The position numbers and the translations under genes are program-made. Of a stretch of DNA of 64,000 bases, positions 51,440-59,694 are shown piece after piece. The stretch is taken from NCBI RefSeq assembly GCF_022698145.1, contig NZ_JALDAX010000029.1, positions 1-64,000 of the forward strand. The letters run 5' to 3'. The stretch comes from Streptomyces spinosisporus (lineage in GTDB: Bacteria > Actinomycetota > Actinomycetes > Streptomycetales > Streptomycetaceae). How positions within the stretch are numbered: position 1 is the first letter of the stretch; each line of letters starts with the position of its first letter. The notes beneath the pieces are model-generated. The model saw only the letters and a list, made by a program, of their open reading frames with translations. It was not told where the DNA came from and ran no database searches.

Positions 51440-53875
51440 GTGATGTGCCATGCTCGACCCGTGACGAGCGAGCCCGCACCGCCAGCCGAATCCTGCACGG
51501 CGCCGGACACCGTTGCACTGGCCAAGATGGTCGCCAGGCAGCGCGCCGAGATGGACCGGCTGCGCGACCTGGCCGCACAGTCGGCGGTCGTCGAGCAGGC
51601 CAAGGGCGTCGTGATGGCCCTGACCCACTGCACCCCCGACGCCGCGGAGGAGGAGCTGCAGCGGCGCGCCGAGGCGGAGGGCCGCTCGCTCCTCGAGGAG
51701 TGCTGGATCACCCTCGGCGGCGTGGCGCCGACCCCGGCCGCCACGCCCCCCGAGCCGGAATCCGCCGTCCCCGCCACGGACCCGACCGTGCCCCCGTCCG
51801 AGGCCCCGTCCGAAGCCCCGGTCGACGCGACGGTCGACGCCGCCGGGCCCGTCGACCTCGGCCCGCTCGGCCGGGAGCTCGTCCGGGTCGCGACCCCGCA
51901 GGAGCTCGCCCGGTGCCTGCTGGACCATCTCGCACCCGATGTGGGCGCCGACGCCGTCATGATCTATGCACGGCTCCCCTCGGGAGGGCTCGAACTGATG
52001 GGGCACGCCGGCGTCGACGACACCCTGGCCGCCCAGTGGCAGCAAGTGCCGCCGCTGGGCCGGATCTCCGTGCTCCACGCGCTGCGGGCGGGGGAACCGC
52101 TCTGGCTGGAGGACTCCGAGGCGGACCGGGAGCGTTTCCTGCTGATCGACCGGCCCGAGCGATGGCGCTCCCGCGCCTGGCTGCCCGTGCCCAACAGAGA
52201 CTCCCCCGACGTGTGCATCGGCGTCCTGCGGTCCCGCCTCGGCCCGTTCTCCGCACACACCCGGGAGCATCTGCAGACGGTGGCCCGCCTCTGCGCCGGC
52301 CGGCTGCTCGCGTTCGCCACGCGCCCCGAGGACACCGCCGACGCCTCCGCGGGCGCCGTACAGGCCGTGTTCGACGCGCTGTCCGGCGCGGCGATGCTGC
52401 TGGCGCCGCTGTCCTCCGCACCGGGCGCCATCGAGGACTACCGCATCGAGGCCGCCGCGGAGGAGGCCGTCGACGACGTCGGGCGCACCGGGCGGGAACT
52501 GGTCGGCCGGCGGTTCCGGGAGTGCTGTCCGGCACTCGCGGGCGAGCCCATGTGGCAGGGCCTCCGGCGGGCGCTCGAGAGCGGAAAGCCGTACGAGAGC
52601 GAGCCGTTCGCGCACCAGGAGCTGGTGGACGGCGTCGCCGAGCTGTTCACCTACACGGTGCGGGCGGCACGGCTGGGCGAGTCGCTGGTCGTCACCTGGG
52701 TGCGGCACGGCCCCTCGGACCGGCAGGAGCAGCGGCTGGCGGATCTGCAGCGCCTGGGCAGCCTCGGCTGGGCGAGCTGGAACCTCGTCACGCACGAGGT
52801 GACCTGGTCCTCCCAGGTGTTCGCGCTCTTCGACCGGGACCCGGCGCGCGGCCCGGTCGGTCTCACCGAGCTGCCCCACCTCGCCCTGCCCGAGGACATG
52901 TCGGCGCTGAGCCACGCCATCGGTCAACTCCTCGTCGACGGGCGGACGTTCGACGTCCCCTTCCGCGTCAGGACGGCGGACGGGCTACGGCATCTGCGGG
53001 CGGTGGCGGAGGCCGTGCCGGACTCCTCCGGCAAGACCGTCGAGGTGCACGGCGTCGTTCAGGACCTCACCGCGCAGCGCAGCGCGGAACTCGCCCTGAT
53101 CGAGAGCGAGCGGGCCATCCTCACCCAGCACGACGTGCTGCGCGCCGAGCGGACGCTGGCCGGCCGGCTGCAGCACACCCTGCTCCCGCTGCCCACCAGG
53201 CCGGTGCAGCTGGCCGGGCTGCGCGTCGAAGTCGCCTATCTGCCCGCGCAGTCGGGGGTCCATGTCGGCGGTGACTGGTTCAGCGTCCTCGAACTGCCCG
53301 ACGGGGACGCGGTGTTCGTGGTCGGTGACGTCGCCGGGCACGGTATCGACGCGGTCGCCACGATGGCCCTGCTCCGCTTCACCGCGAAGGGCATGCTGAT
53401 CACCGGGTCCTCGCTGACGGGTGCCCTCGCCCGGCTCAACACCCTGCTGCTGCACTCCCGGGACTCGCACGGCACCGCGACCCTGGTCCTCGCCCGCTAC
53501 CACCCCGCCGAGCGCCGTCTGGTCTGGGCGCAGGCGGGCCATCCGCCGCCGCTGCTGCTGCGCGACGGCGAGGTGCACTACCTCGAACGCCCCCACGGCA
53601 TGCTGCTCGGGGCGAGTTCGGCGCCAGTCTTCGCGGAGGCGGAGTGCCGGCTGGAGCCGGGCGACCGCGTCCTCCTCTACACCGACGGCCTGGTCGAACG
53701 GCCCGCGGAGGGCATCGACCGGGGCCTGAAGCGGCTGTCCGACGCGGTCCTGACCCAGCACACGGACGAGCCGGGCTCCCAGCCGCTGGGGCTGCTGCTC
53801 GCCTCGATGCTGGAGGGCGGGCGCCGCGACGACGTCTGCGTGCTCGACATCAGGGCCCCGCTGGACGCGCGGTAG
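51440..53875 (+). CDS. ANTAR-like/GAF/PAS/SpoIIE phosphatase
   Basis: An 811-aa cytoplasmic protein. The N-terminal 100 residues include a helical ANTAR-like unit (LAAQSAVVEQAKGVVMALTHCTPDAAEEEL), then a Pro-rich linker, a GAF domain (about 140-290), a second sensory segment, a PAS domain (about 420-535, SLGWASWNLVTHEVTWSSQVF), and a PP2C domain (about 570-805) with GGDWFSVLEL, VGDVAGHG and DDVCVLDI metal motifs. ANTAR fused to an RsbU-type phosphatase couples a possible RNA-binding module with stress sigma control. GTG 51440, ATG 51443 and GTG 51461 are alternative starts. It lacks the C-terminal ATPase of the first phosphatase. Confidence 0.85.
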   Translation: MMCHARPVTSEPAPPAESCTAPDTVALAKMVARQRAEMDRLRDLAAQSAVVEQAKGVVMALTHCTPDAAEEELQRRAEAEGRSLLEECWITLGGVAPTPAATPPEPESAVPATDPTVPPSEAPSEAPVDATVDAAGPVDLGPLGRELVRVATPQELARCLLDHLAPDVGADAVMIYARLPSGGLELMGHAGVDDTLAAQWQQVPPLGRISVLHALRAGEPLWLEDSEADRERFLLIDRPERWRSRAWLPVPNRDSPDVCIGVLRSRLGPFSAHTREHLQTVARLCAGRLLAFATRPEDTADASAGAVQAVFDALSGAAMLLAPLSSAPGAIEDYRIEAAAEEAVDDVGRTGRELVGRRFRECCPALAGEPMWQGLRRALESGKPYESEPFAHQELVDGVAELFTYTVRAARLGESLVVTWVRHGPSDRQEQRLADLQRLGSLGWASWNLVTHEVTWSSQVFALFDRDPARGPVGLTELPHLALPEDMSALSHAIGQLLVDGRTFDVPFRVRTADGLRHLRAVAEAVPDSSGKTVEVHGVVQDLTAQRSAELALIESERAILTQHDVLRAERTLAGRLQHTLLPLPTRPVQLAGLRVEVAYLPAQSGVHVGGDWFSVLELPDGDAVFVVGDVAGHGIDAVATMALLRFTAKGMLITGSSLTGALARLNTLLLHSRDSHGTATLVLARYHPAERRLVWAQAGHPPPLLLRDGEVHYLERPHGMLLGASSAPVFAEAECRLEPGDRVLLYTDGLVERPAEGIDRGLKRLSDAVLTQHTDEPGSQPLGLLLASMLEGGRRDDVCVLDIRAPLDAR

Positions 53876-53893
53876 CCGGCGGGCGGTGCGCCG

Positions 53894-54568
53894 TCAGCCG
53901 GTGCCGGAGGGCGTACGCGACTCCAGCGCGTGGCGGGTGTCGTTGCCGTAGACACCGGTCTCGTCGCCGCGGATGCCGTACCAGAGCTGGAAGCGGGCCA
54001 CCGCGGCCTTGAGGGTGGCGTCGAAGGTGCCGCTCGTGGAGCCGCCGGGGTAGATGTCCGGGACGTTCAGCAGGCGTTGCTGCAGGTCCGTCACCTCGGG
54101 GCCGCTGTCGCCCTCGCGCAGGGTGCCGGCGCCGTCGGGGTCGGGCGCGCCGGCGTCGGTCGCGGAGGCCGCGGCGGAGGGGGAAGCGGCGGACGCCGTC
54201 GGGCGGGGTTCCCTCGCGGCGGCCTGGTCGTTCCTCATGGACAGCAGCAGGGCGCAGCCGAAGCCGACGAGAGCTGCCGCGGCGACGGCGATCACCACGG
54301 CGGCCCGGCGCAGTCCGGACCCGGACCCCGGTGTGCCGCCGCCGCGCGACGGGCCGTCCTCGTCGGTCCGCACGCGGGGGATCTCCTGGGTCTCCCCCTC
54401 GTCCCAGGACCGCGGGTCCGGCACGGCGACCTTCTCCAGGTCCTCGCGGCCCTGCTCCATGTCCCGGAACAGCTCCGCGAGGGCGTCGGTGCGGCGCGGC
54501 CGCAGCACATGGATGGGCTCAAGAGGCGGGCGTTCGTCCGAGGACCCCGATTCGGGCGGTGTGGGCAC
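53894..54568 (-). CDS. Membrane protein with external peptidoglycan-binding domain
   Basis: A 224-aa single-pass protein. A cytoplasmic N-terminus of about 90 residues contains the conserved HVLRPRRTDALAELF; the membrane segment is about 92-112; an Ala/Ser linker follows; residues about 150-220 form a PG_binding_1 domain (GDSGPEVTDLQQRLLNV ... GTFDATLKAAVARFQ ... GNDTRHALES). It may anchor a cytoplasmic partner to the wall. The GTG at 54568 has AAGGAGAG 4 bases upstream and is preferred to 54631. It is convergent with the phosphatase gene. Confidence 0.85.
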   Translation of the reverse strand: MPTPPESGSSDERPPLEPIHVLRPRRTDALAELFRDMEQGREDLEKVAVPDPRSWDEGETQEIPRVRTDEDGPSRGGGTPGSGSGLRRAAVVIAVAAAALVGFGCALLLSMRNDQAAAREPRPTASAASPSAAASATDAGAPDPDGAGTLREGDSGPEVTDLQQRLLNVPDIYPGGSTSGTFDATLKAAVARFQLWYGIRGDETGVYGNDTRHALESRTPSGTG

Positions 54569-54686
54569 AGTGCTCTCCTTCCGGCCCCTGCCGGGGCCTC
54601 CGCCGTCCCCCGACGAGAGATACGCGGCCACCGCGCGGGGAGTTCAGCGCCGAACGTCCCGCTTCGGGGCCGTGCCGGCGGTGAGA

Positions 54687-54722
54687 GCACTGAGTTCCCC
54701 GCCAGGTGTGCACTGAGTGCCA
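54687..54722. promoter_or_regulatory. Two operator copies upstream of the TetR gene
   Basis: GCACTGAGTTCC (54687-54698) and GCACTGAGTGCCA (54710-54722) match the core of the perfect palindrome at 55477-55491. They sit 31-66 bp before the TetR start, as expected for autoregulation. Confidence 0.72.
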
Positions 54723-54752
54723 CGAGCGCCGTACCGATGCTACGTTCCGTCC

Positions 54753-55454
54753 ATGAGGACGGAGCCGGCCGCCGTGAGGCCACCGATGCGGGACGCCCTG
54801 GTCACAGCGGCGTTCCAGCTGTTTTTGGAGCGGGGCTACGAGCAGACGACGGTCGACGACATCGTGGCGCTGGCCGGCGTCGGACGACGGTCGTTCTTCC
54901 GCTACTTCCCCTCCAAGGAGGACGTGGTCTTCCCCGACCACGAGCGGTGCCTGGCCGACATGACGGCGTTTCTCGCCGCGAGCGGCGAGGACGACGAGCC
55001 GGTGCAGCGGGTCTGTGACGCGGCCCGGCTCGTGCTGCGGATGTACGCCGAGAACCCCGCCTTCTCCGTGCAGCGTTATCGCCTCACCAAGCGGGTGCCG
55101 GGGTTGCGGGCGTACGAGCTGTCCGTGGTGTGGCGCTACGAGCGTGCCCTCGCCGAGTACCTGCGCGAGCGTTTCGCCGGCCGGCGCGACGGGATCCTGC
55201 GGGCGGACGTGATCGCCGCCGCGGTGGTGGCGGCGCACAACAACGCGCTGCGGTCGTGGCTGCGTTCGGACGGCAGGGACGACGCGGAGGCCGCGGTGGA
55301 CCACGCGCTCGGCTGCGTACGGTCGGCCTTCGGCACCGCCGCCCCGCAGCGCATCGCCGGTGCCGCCGAGGACGTGGTGGTCGTCGTGGCGCGGCGCGAT
55401 GCGCCCCTGTGGCGGGTCGTGAAGGAGATCGAGTCCCAGCTCGGACGAAATTGA
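54753..55454 (+). CDS. TetR-family transcriptional repressor
   Basis: A 233-aa regulator. The helix-turn-helix spans about residues 12-60 (ALVTAAFQLFLERGYEQTTV, then VALAGVGRRSFFRYFPSKED). The C-terminal ligand domain includes MYAENPAFSVQRYRLTKRVPGLRAYEL, typical of Streptomyces TetR proteins of acyl-CoA or lipid metabolism loci. ATG 54753 begins the family sequence. Repeats of GCACTGAGTGCC flank the gene on both sides, so it should repress itself and the downstream Zn-ribbon/OB gene. The ligand may be an acyl-CoA, by inference. Confidence 0.9.
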   Translation: MRTEPAAVRPPMRDALVTAAFQLFLERGYEQTTVDDIVALAGVGRRSFFRYFPSKEDVVFPDHERCLADMTAFLAASGEDDEPVQRVCDAARLVLRMYAENPAFSVQRYRLTKRVPGLRAYELSVVWRYERALAEYLRERFAGRRDGILRADVIAAAVVAAHNNALRSWLRSDGRDDAEAAVDHALGCVRSAFGTAAPQRIAGAAEDVVVVVARRDAPLWRVVKEIESQLGRN

Positions 55455-55476
55455 GGGTACGGAGTGCCTTTACGCG

Positions 55477-55491
55477 TGGCACTGAGTGCCA
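55477..55491. promoter_or_regulatory. Perfect 15-bp TetR operator
   Basis: TGGCACTGAGTGCCA is a perfect palindrome with a single central G, 23 bp after the TetR stop and 100 bp before the Zn-ribbon/OB start. It shares 13 bases with the copy upstream of the TetR gene. Confidence 0.8.
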
Positions 55492-55590
55492 TACATTGGT
55501 GCCGTGCGCGGTGGCACGGTGAACCGGGCACGTGCGTGCACGGTTGACCCGGCACGTGGGATTCCGGCCGAGCGCAGGGAGTTGACCAGC

Positions 55591-56004
55591 GTGTACCACC
55601 ACTCAGGAATCGTTGCTCGTGAGGCAGCCGGCTCCGCGACGGGCGTGCTCGAATCCGCGGCGGCCGATACGGACACCCTCGACTTCCAGCGCTGCACCTG
55701 GTGCGGCACCGCCATGTACCACCGGCTGCTGTGTCCGGTCTGCCAGGGCGGTGACCTGCGCACGGAGCGCAGCGCGGGCACCGGCACGGTCCGTCACGCG
55801 ACGATCGTGCACCGCAACACCCCCGCCGCCCGCAATGTCTCGCTCGTGGAGATGGCCGAGGGCTTCGTCGTGCGCGGCCGGGTCATGGGCCCGCTGATCG
55901 CCATCCGAAGCGGCGACCGCGTACGGCTGTCGACGGCCAAGGACCCGGTCCGCGGCGAGCCCGTCTTCCAGCTGGTCGACGAGCCCTACCGCGCCTGGAC
56001 CTGA
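55591..56004 (+). CDS. Zn-ribbon/OB-fold (DUF35-type) protein
   Basis: A 137-aa protein with a rubredoxin-like zinc ribbon (Cys35, 38, 48 and 51 in CTWCGTAMYHRLLCPVC) followed by an OB-fold (about 55-137). DUF35 proteins bind acyl-CoA and partner with thiolases or HMG-CoA-synthase-like enzymes as a chaperone-like subunit; the partner is not encoded next to this gene. The GTG at 55591 has AGGGAG 9 bases upstream and is preferred to upstream frame-open starts. The perfect TetR operator 100 bp upstream implies control by the adjacent repressor. Confidence 0.86.
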   Translation: MYHHSGIVAREAAGSATGVLESAAADTDTLDFQRCTWCGTAMYHRLLCPVCQGGDLRTERSAGTGTVRHATIVHRNTPAARNVSLVEMAEGFVVRGRVMGPLIAIRSGDRVRLSTAKDPVRGEPVFQLVDEPYRAWT

Positions 56005-56100
56005 CACCTCGCCCCTGCCGTGTTCCCGGACCCCGCCCGCCGATCGGATCCCTGAACACAGGCAACCCACAGGCCTTTCCCGCCGTCCTCCAGAGCGCAA

Positions 56101-56140
56101 CGGGCGGGCGGCGCTTCGCGGCGGTTGCGCCGTCCGCCCG
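56101..56140. terminator. Convergent hairpin terminator
   Basis: Arms 56101-56114 and 56127-56140 pair over 14 bp with one mismatch and a 12-base loop, between the Zn-ribbon/OB gene and the convergent PPOX gene. Confidence 0.75.
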
Positions 56141-56151
56141 GCTGCGTCGTC

Positions 56152-56538
56152 TCACTGAGTGAGCGTCACCCTGATCCCGACCGTCCCTTTCAGTCCTCGC
56201 CGCAGTCGGCTGCCGAGCAGGCTCAGACGGCCCGTGATCCCGTACTTGCGGGCGATGAGCCGGCGGTAGCGGGCGACGGTCTGCTCGTCGCCGATCTCGG
56301 CGGTGGCCGGGAGCTGGGTGCCGGTCGGGTTGCCGCGCAGGTCGCAGGGGCCGATCAGGATGTCCTTGCGGGCCCTGATCCGCTTCACCTTGCCGGAGTC
56401 TGCGGCCGACCACGCGCCGAGGGTGTCGCCGTCGCGCACCACCCACACCGGTGTGGCGACCGGGGTGCCGTTCTTGCGGTAGCTGGTGATCAGCACGTAC
56501 TTTCCCGCACCGAGCCGTTCCAGCGCAGTGGAGTCCAT
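56152..56538 (-). CDS. PPOX-class F420/FMN-dependent oxidoreductase
   Basis: A 128-aa split-barrel protein of the pyridoxamine-phosphate-oxidase-like superfamily, F420-dependent subgroup. It starts with GKYVLITSYRKNGTPVATPVWVV, the flavin/F420-binding strand pair of the family, and continues RIRARKDILIGPCDLRGNPTG. Such proteins reduce small molecules with F420H2 or bind FMN. It lies 9 bp after the DJ-1-type gene on the same strand, so the two may be co-transcribed. Confidence 0.85.
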   Translation of the reverse strand: MDSTALERLGAGKYVLITSYRKNGTPVATPVWVVRDGDTLGAWSAADSGKVKRIRARKDILIGPCDLRGNPTGTQLPATAEIGDEQTVARYRRLIARKYGITGRLSLLGSRLRRGLKGTVGIRVTLTQ

Positions 56539-56547
56539 ACCGGAAGT

Positions 56548-57306
56548 CTAGGCACCGGTGGGCGCCCCGAGGAGTTCCAGATAGCGGCGGGCGAAGAGGT
56601 AGGCGTCACCGGGCCAGCGCGCCGACACATAGGTGCCGTCCTGGACGACGAAGGCATGCGAGTCGTCGCTCGCGGTGCCGCGCCGGGTCAGCTCCCGGGG
56701 GCCGCGCTCGAACTGGGCGTCCGGGTCGGAGAGGGCGGAGCGCACCTCGTCCTCCACGTACGCGGGGTAGGTGCGGTAGTAGCGGCCCAGACGCCAGGCG
56801 GTGGTCAAGTAGGCGGTGCGCTCCATGTACTTGGGCAGACAGGTCGTTCGGCGGTCCGCGAGGACGCTGCGTCCCGTGCCCGGGTCCCGGGTCCGGGCCA
56901 GGACCAGGACGCCGTGGCAGATCGCGCCGACCGGGCGGCCCAGTGCCCAGAACCGGGCGACCTGCTCGCGCAGTTCCTGCGAGCCGAGGTACTGCCGCAT
57001 GCCGGGCGCGTGTCCGCCCGGCAGCAGCAGTCCGTCGTACGCCGTCACGTCCACGTCGGACCATCCGGCCGTGGCGCCGAACTCCGGTGACCCGGTGAGC
57101 TGCTCGTAGAACCGCTTGGGCTCCTCCTCCGCACCCAGCTGTCCGAAGAGCACACCGGTCAGCAGGCGCGGGTCCGCCGCGGGGCGGGTGCCGGCCCGTT
57201 CGGTGGCGAGGACGACCTCGTGCCCGGCGTCGGTGAGCAGCCGCCAGGGCACGGCGACCTCGGTGACGTCGAAGTCGTGGTCGGGGACCGGCATCAGCAC
57301 ACGCAT
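56548..57306 (-). CDS. DJ-1/PfpI superfamily protein (Hsp31-like)
   Basis: A 252-aa class-I glutamine-amidotransferase-like protein. The nucleophile elbow GAICHGVLVLAR holds the reactive cysteine; a Glu (DVTEVAVPW) is in the expected position near residue 15, and YDGLLLPGGHAPGM is the oxyanion strand. Homologues have glyoxalase III, deglycase or chaperone activity; which applies is not visible. ATG 57306 (MRVLMPVPDHDF) is the family start; ATG 57330 would add 8 residues. It is followed by the PPOX gene at 9 bp. Confidence 0.85.
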   Translation of the reverse strand: MRVLMPVPDHDFDVTEVAVPWRLLTDAGHEVVLATERAGTRPAADPRLLTGVLFGQLGAEEEPKRFYEQLTGSPEFGATAGWSDVDVTAYDGLLLPGGHAPGMRQYLGSQELREQVARFWALGRPVGAICHGVLVLARTRDPGTGRSVLADRRTTCLPKYMERTAYLTTAWRLGRYYRTYPAYVEDEVRSALSDPDAQFERGPRELTRRGTASDDSHAFVVQDGTYVSARWPGDAYLFARRYLELLGAPTGA

Positions 57307-57349
57307 GGGGCCATCATGCCGCGCCGCCACGTGTCCATGACACCCTCGC

Positions 57350-57388
57350 CCCGACCCCGACCCCGACCCCGGCTCCGGCTCCGATTAC
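57350..57388. repeat. Hexanucleotide tandem repeat
   Basis: Three CGACCC units are followed by two CGGCTC units and then a degenerate CGATTA/CGACCA end. It lies between the MalY-type gene's stop and the DJ-1-type gene's start. Confidence 0.7.
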
Positions 57389-57397
57389 GACCACGAC

Positions 57398-58576
57398 TCA
57401 GTTGAGAGCCGCCGCCATCCGCCGTACGCCCTCGGTGATCACCTCGGGCGACGTCGCCAGGTTCAGGCGTACGTGTCCCGCCCCGCCGGTGCCGAAAGGG
57501 ATCCCCGAGTTCAGCGCCACCCTGCCGCGCTCCAGGAACACCTCGGCCGGGTCGTCGCCGAGGCCGAGGGCGCGGCAGTCGAGCCAGGCCAGATAGGTGG
57601 CCTCGCCGGGCCGGTGGGTGATGTCCGGCAGGTGTTCGGCGAGCAGGGCGGCCAGCAGCCGCCGGTTGTCGTCAAGCCCGGTGAGCAGCGCGTCCAACCA
57701 GGCGGTGCCGTCGGTCAGGGCGGCCGTGTGGGCGATCACGCCGAGGTGGCTGGGGCCGTGACTGACCTCCTCGGGCAGCCGGGCGAGGTCGGCGGCGGCC
57801 GCAGGGCCCGCAATCGCGAGCGCGGCCTTCAGACCCGCCAGGTTCCACGCCTTGGACGCGGACATGAGGGACAGGCCGTTCTCCGCGCCGGGGACGCTCA
57901 GATACGGCACGAAGCCGGCGCCCGCGGCGGTCAGCGGGGCGTGGATCTCGTCCACGACCACGCGGACGCCGTGGCGGTCGGCGAGGGCGGCGACGGCGGA
58001 CAGCTCCTCGGCCGTGTGCACCGTGCCGGTCGGGTTGTGCGGGCTGCACAGCAGATGGGCGGCGCGGCGTCCACCGGTGACGGCCCGCCGGAAGGTCTCC
58101 TCCAGGACGTCGAGGTCGATGCGCAGATCCGCCCCGAGCGGGGCCTCGACGACGCGGCGGTCCATGTGTGCGACGAAGTGGTAGAAGGGCGGATACACGG
58201 GCGAGTTCACGATCACCGCGTCCCCGGGGCCGGTGACCAGCTTGAGCATCTCGACGATGCCGAGCATGACGTCCGGCACGATCGCCGTGCGCTCCACGGC
58301 GAGGTCGTCCCAGCCCCAGCGCTTCTCGGCGAAGGCGGCCAGCGCCTCGGCGTAGGCCGTGCCGGCCGGATAGCCGGTGTCCCCGAGCGCCAGCGCGTCG
58401 GTGACCGCGCGGACGACGGGTTCGGCGAGGGGGACGTCCATCTCGGCCACCCACAGCGGCAGTACGTCGGCCGGGTAGGTGCGCCATTTCATGCTCGTAC
58501 GACGGCGGAGCTGGTCGAGGGTCAGTGCGCGCAGCGGATCGGGTTCACCGGACGGGTCGTGCGGGATCCTCTTCAT
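57398..58576 (-). CDS. MalY/PatB-family PLP-dependent C-S lyase or aminotransferase
   Basis: A 392-aa fold-type I PLP enzyme of the PatB/MalY group, usually a cystathionine beta-lyase. The N-terminus has the family's TSMKWRTYPADVLPLWVAEMD, the co-factor ring contact CSPHNPTGTVH near 163, VVVDEIHAPL near 195 with the conserved Asp, and the PLP lysine in SASKAWNLAGLK near 229. The ATG at 58576 is the likely start. It is divergent from the DUF574 methyltransferase gene across 173 bp that contain a CATCAAC/GTTGATG inverted repeat (58670-58702). Confidence 0.9.
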   Translation of the reverse strand: MKRIPHDPSGEPDPLRALTLDQLRRRTSMKWRTYPADVLPLWVAEMDVPLAEPVVRAVTDALALGDTGYPAGTAYAEALAAFAEKRWGWDDLAVERTAIVPDVMLGIVEMLKLVTGPGDAVIVNSPVYPPFYHFVAHMDRRVVEAPLGADLRIDLDVLEETFRRAVTGGRRAAHLLCSPHNPTGTVHTAEELSAVAALADRHGVRVVVDEIHAPLTAAGAGFVPYLSVPGAENGLSLMSASKAWNLAGLKAALAIAGPAAAADLARLPEEVSHGPSHLGVIAHTAALTDGTAWLDALLTGLDDNRRLLAALLAEHLPDITHRPGEATYLAWLDCRALGLGDDPAEVFLERGRVALNSGIPFGTGGAGHVRLNLATSPEVITEGVRRMAAALN

Positions 58577-58749
58577 GCCGCTCAAGATAAGGGGCACACC
58601 TCTCACCTGGAACGACTCGGTGCAGGAGCGGCACAACGCTGAAACCACCGCCTCCCGCCCCTCGGCAAACATCAACTGCGGTGGTTGGATGGCCGGTTGA
58701 TGCCACCCCCTCGCACGGCACCACTGGCACCACTCCAGGAGCGGACCCC

Positions 58750-59577
58750 TTGACGGACAACCCCGCATGCACCGACGATCCCGCCGCCACGCTGCGCAGA
58801 CGCATCGACACCCTGCGCCCGCACACGGCCCGGATCTGGAACTACTGGCTCGGCGGTGGCGACTACTACGAGGTCGACCGGGTGGCCGGAGACCGTATCC
58901 GGGAGCTGCATCCGGCCATCGGCGACTACGCCCGGGCCGACCGTCTCTTCCTGGGGCGTGCCGTGCGGCATCTCGTGGCGGACGCGGGGATCCGCCAGTT
59001 CCTCGACATCGGCACCGGTCTGCCCACCGCCGACAACACGCACGAGGTCGCACAGCGGCTGGCTCCGGACGCACGGGTCGTCTACGTCGACAACGACCCG
59101 CTGGTGCTGGCCCACGCCCGCGCGCTGCTGACCTCCACGCCCGAGGGCCGCACGGACCACCTGGACGACGACCTGCGCAATGTCGAGTCGATCCTGGAGC
59201 GGGCCGCCGCCACGCTGGACCTCACCCGGCCGGTGGCGGTGCTGCTGCTCGGGGTGGTCATCTTCCTGCGCGACGACGAGGACCCGTACGGCGTCGTACG
59301 GCGGCTCATGGAGGCGCTGCCGTCCGGCAGCCATCTGGTGCTGTCGCACACCATCACCAGCCCCGCGCTGCCCGAGGTGGACGCGGCGGTGCACTTCTGG
59401 AACGAGCACGGCACCCCGGAGCTGACCCAGCGCACCCCCGAGGACGTCGCCCGCTTCTTCGACGGTCTGGAGCTGCTGGAGCCGGGAGTGGTCCCCTGCT
59501 CGCGCTGGCGCCCCGGGCGGGCGGAGACGGCCGAGCCGGAAGTGGCGCTGTACGGAGGTGTGGGCCGCAAGGGGTGA
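58750..59577 (+). CDS. SAM-dependent methyltransferase, DUF574 family
   Basis: A 275-aa methyltransferase of the actinobacteria-specific DUF574 group. Conserved marks: HTARIWNYWLGGGDYYEVDR, FLDIGTGLPTADNTHEVAQ (SAM-binding loop) and VVYVDNDPLVLAHA. The acceptor is unknown. The start is taken as TTG 58750, which has AGGAG 8 bases upstream; the in-frame GTG at 58681 would add 23 residues and has no good site. It is divergent from the MalY-type gene. Confidence 0.88.
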   Translation: MTDNPACTDDPAATLRRRIDTLRPHTARIWNYWLGGGDYYEVDRVAGDRIRELHPAIGDYARADRLFLGRAVRHLVADAGIRQFLDIGTGLPTADNTHEVAQRLAPDARVVYVDNDPLVLAHARALLTSTPEGRTDHLDDDLRNVESILERAAATLDLTRPVAVLLLGVVIFLRDDEDPYGVVRRLMEALPSGSHLVLSHTITSPALPEVDAAVHFWNEHGTPELTQRTPEDVARFFDGLELLEPGVVPCSRWRPGRAETAEPEVALYGGVGRKG

Positions 59578-59694
59578 GAAGGCACGTGTGCGCTGAACGG
59601 GATGGTCCATCGTCACGTATGAGGTGAGGAGGGCGCTCAACGACCGGAGGGCCCCGTGGCGTTGACGCCGCGCATACGGGTTCGGGAGCCATGC

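Noticed and set aside
50495..52927. 810-codon minus-strand ORF opposite the third phosphatase
   Set aside because: Antisense to three convincing plus-strand genes and low-complexity.
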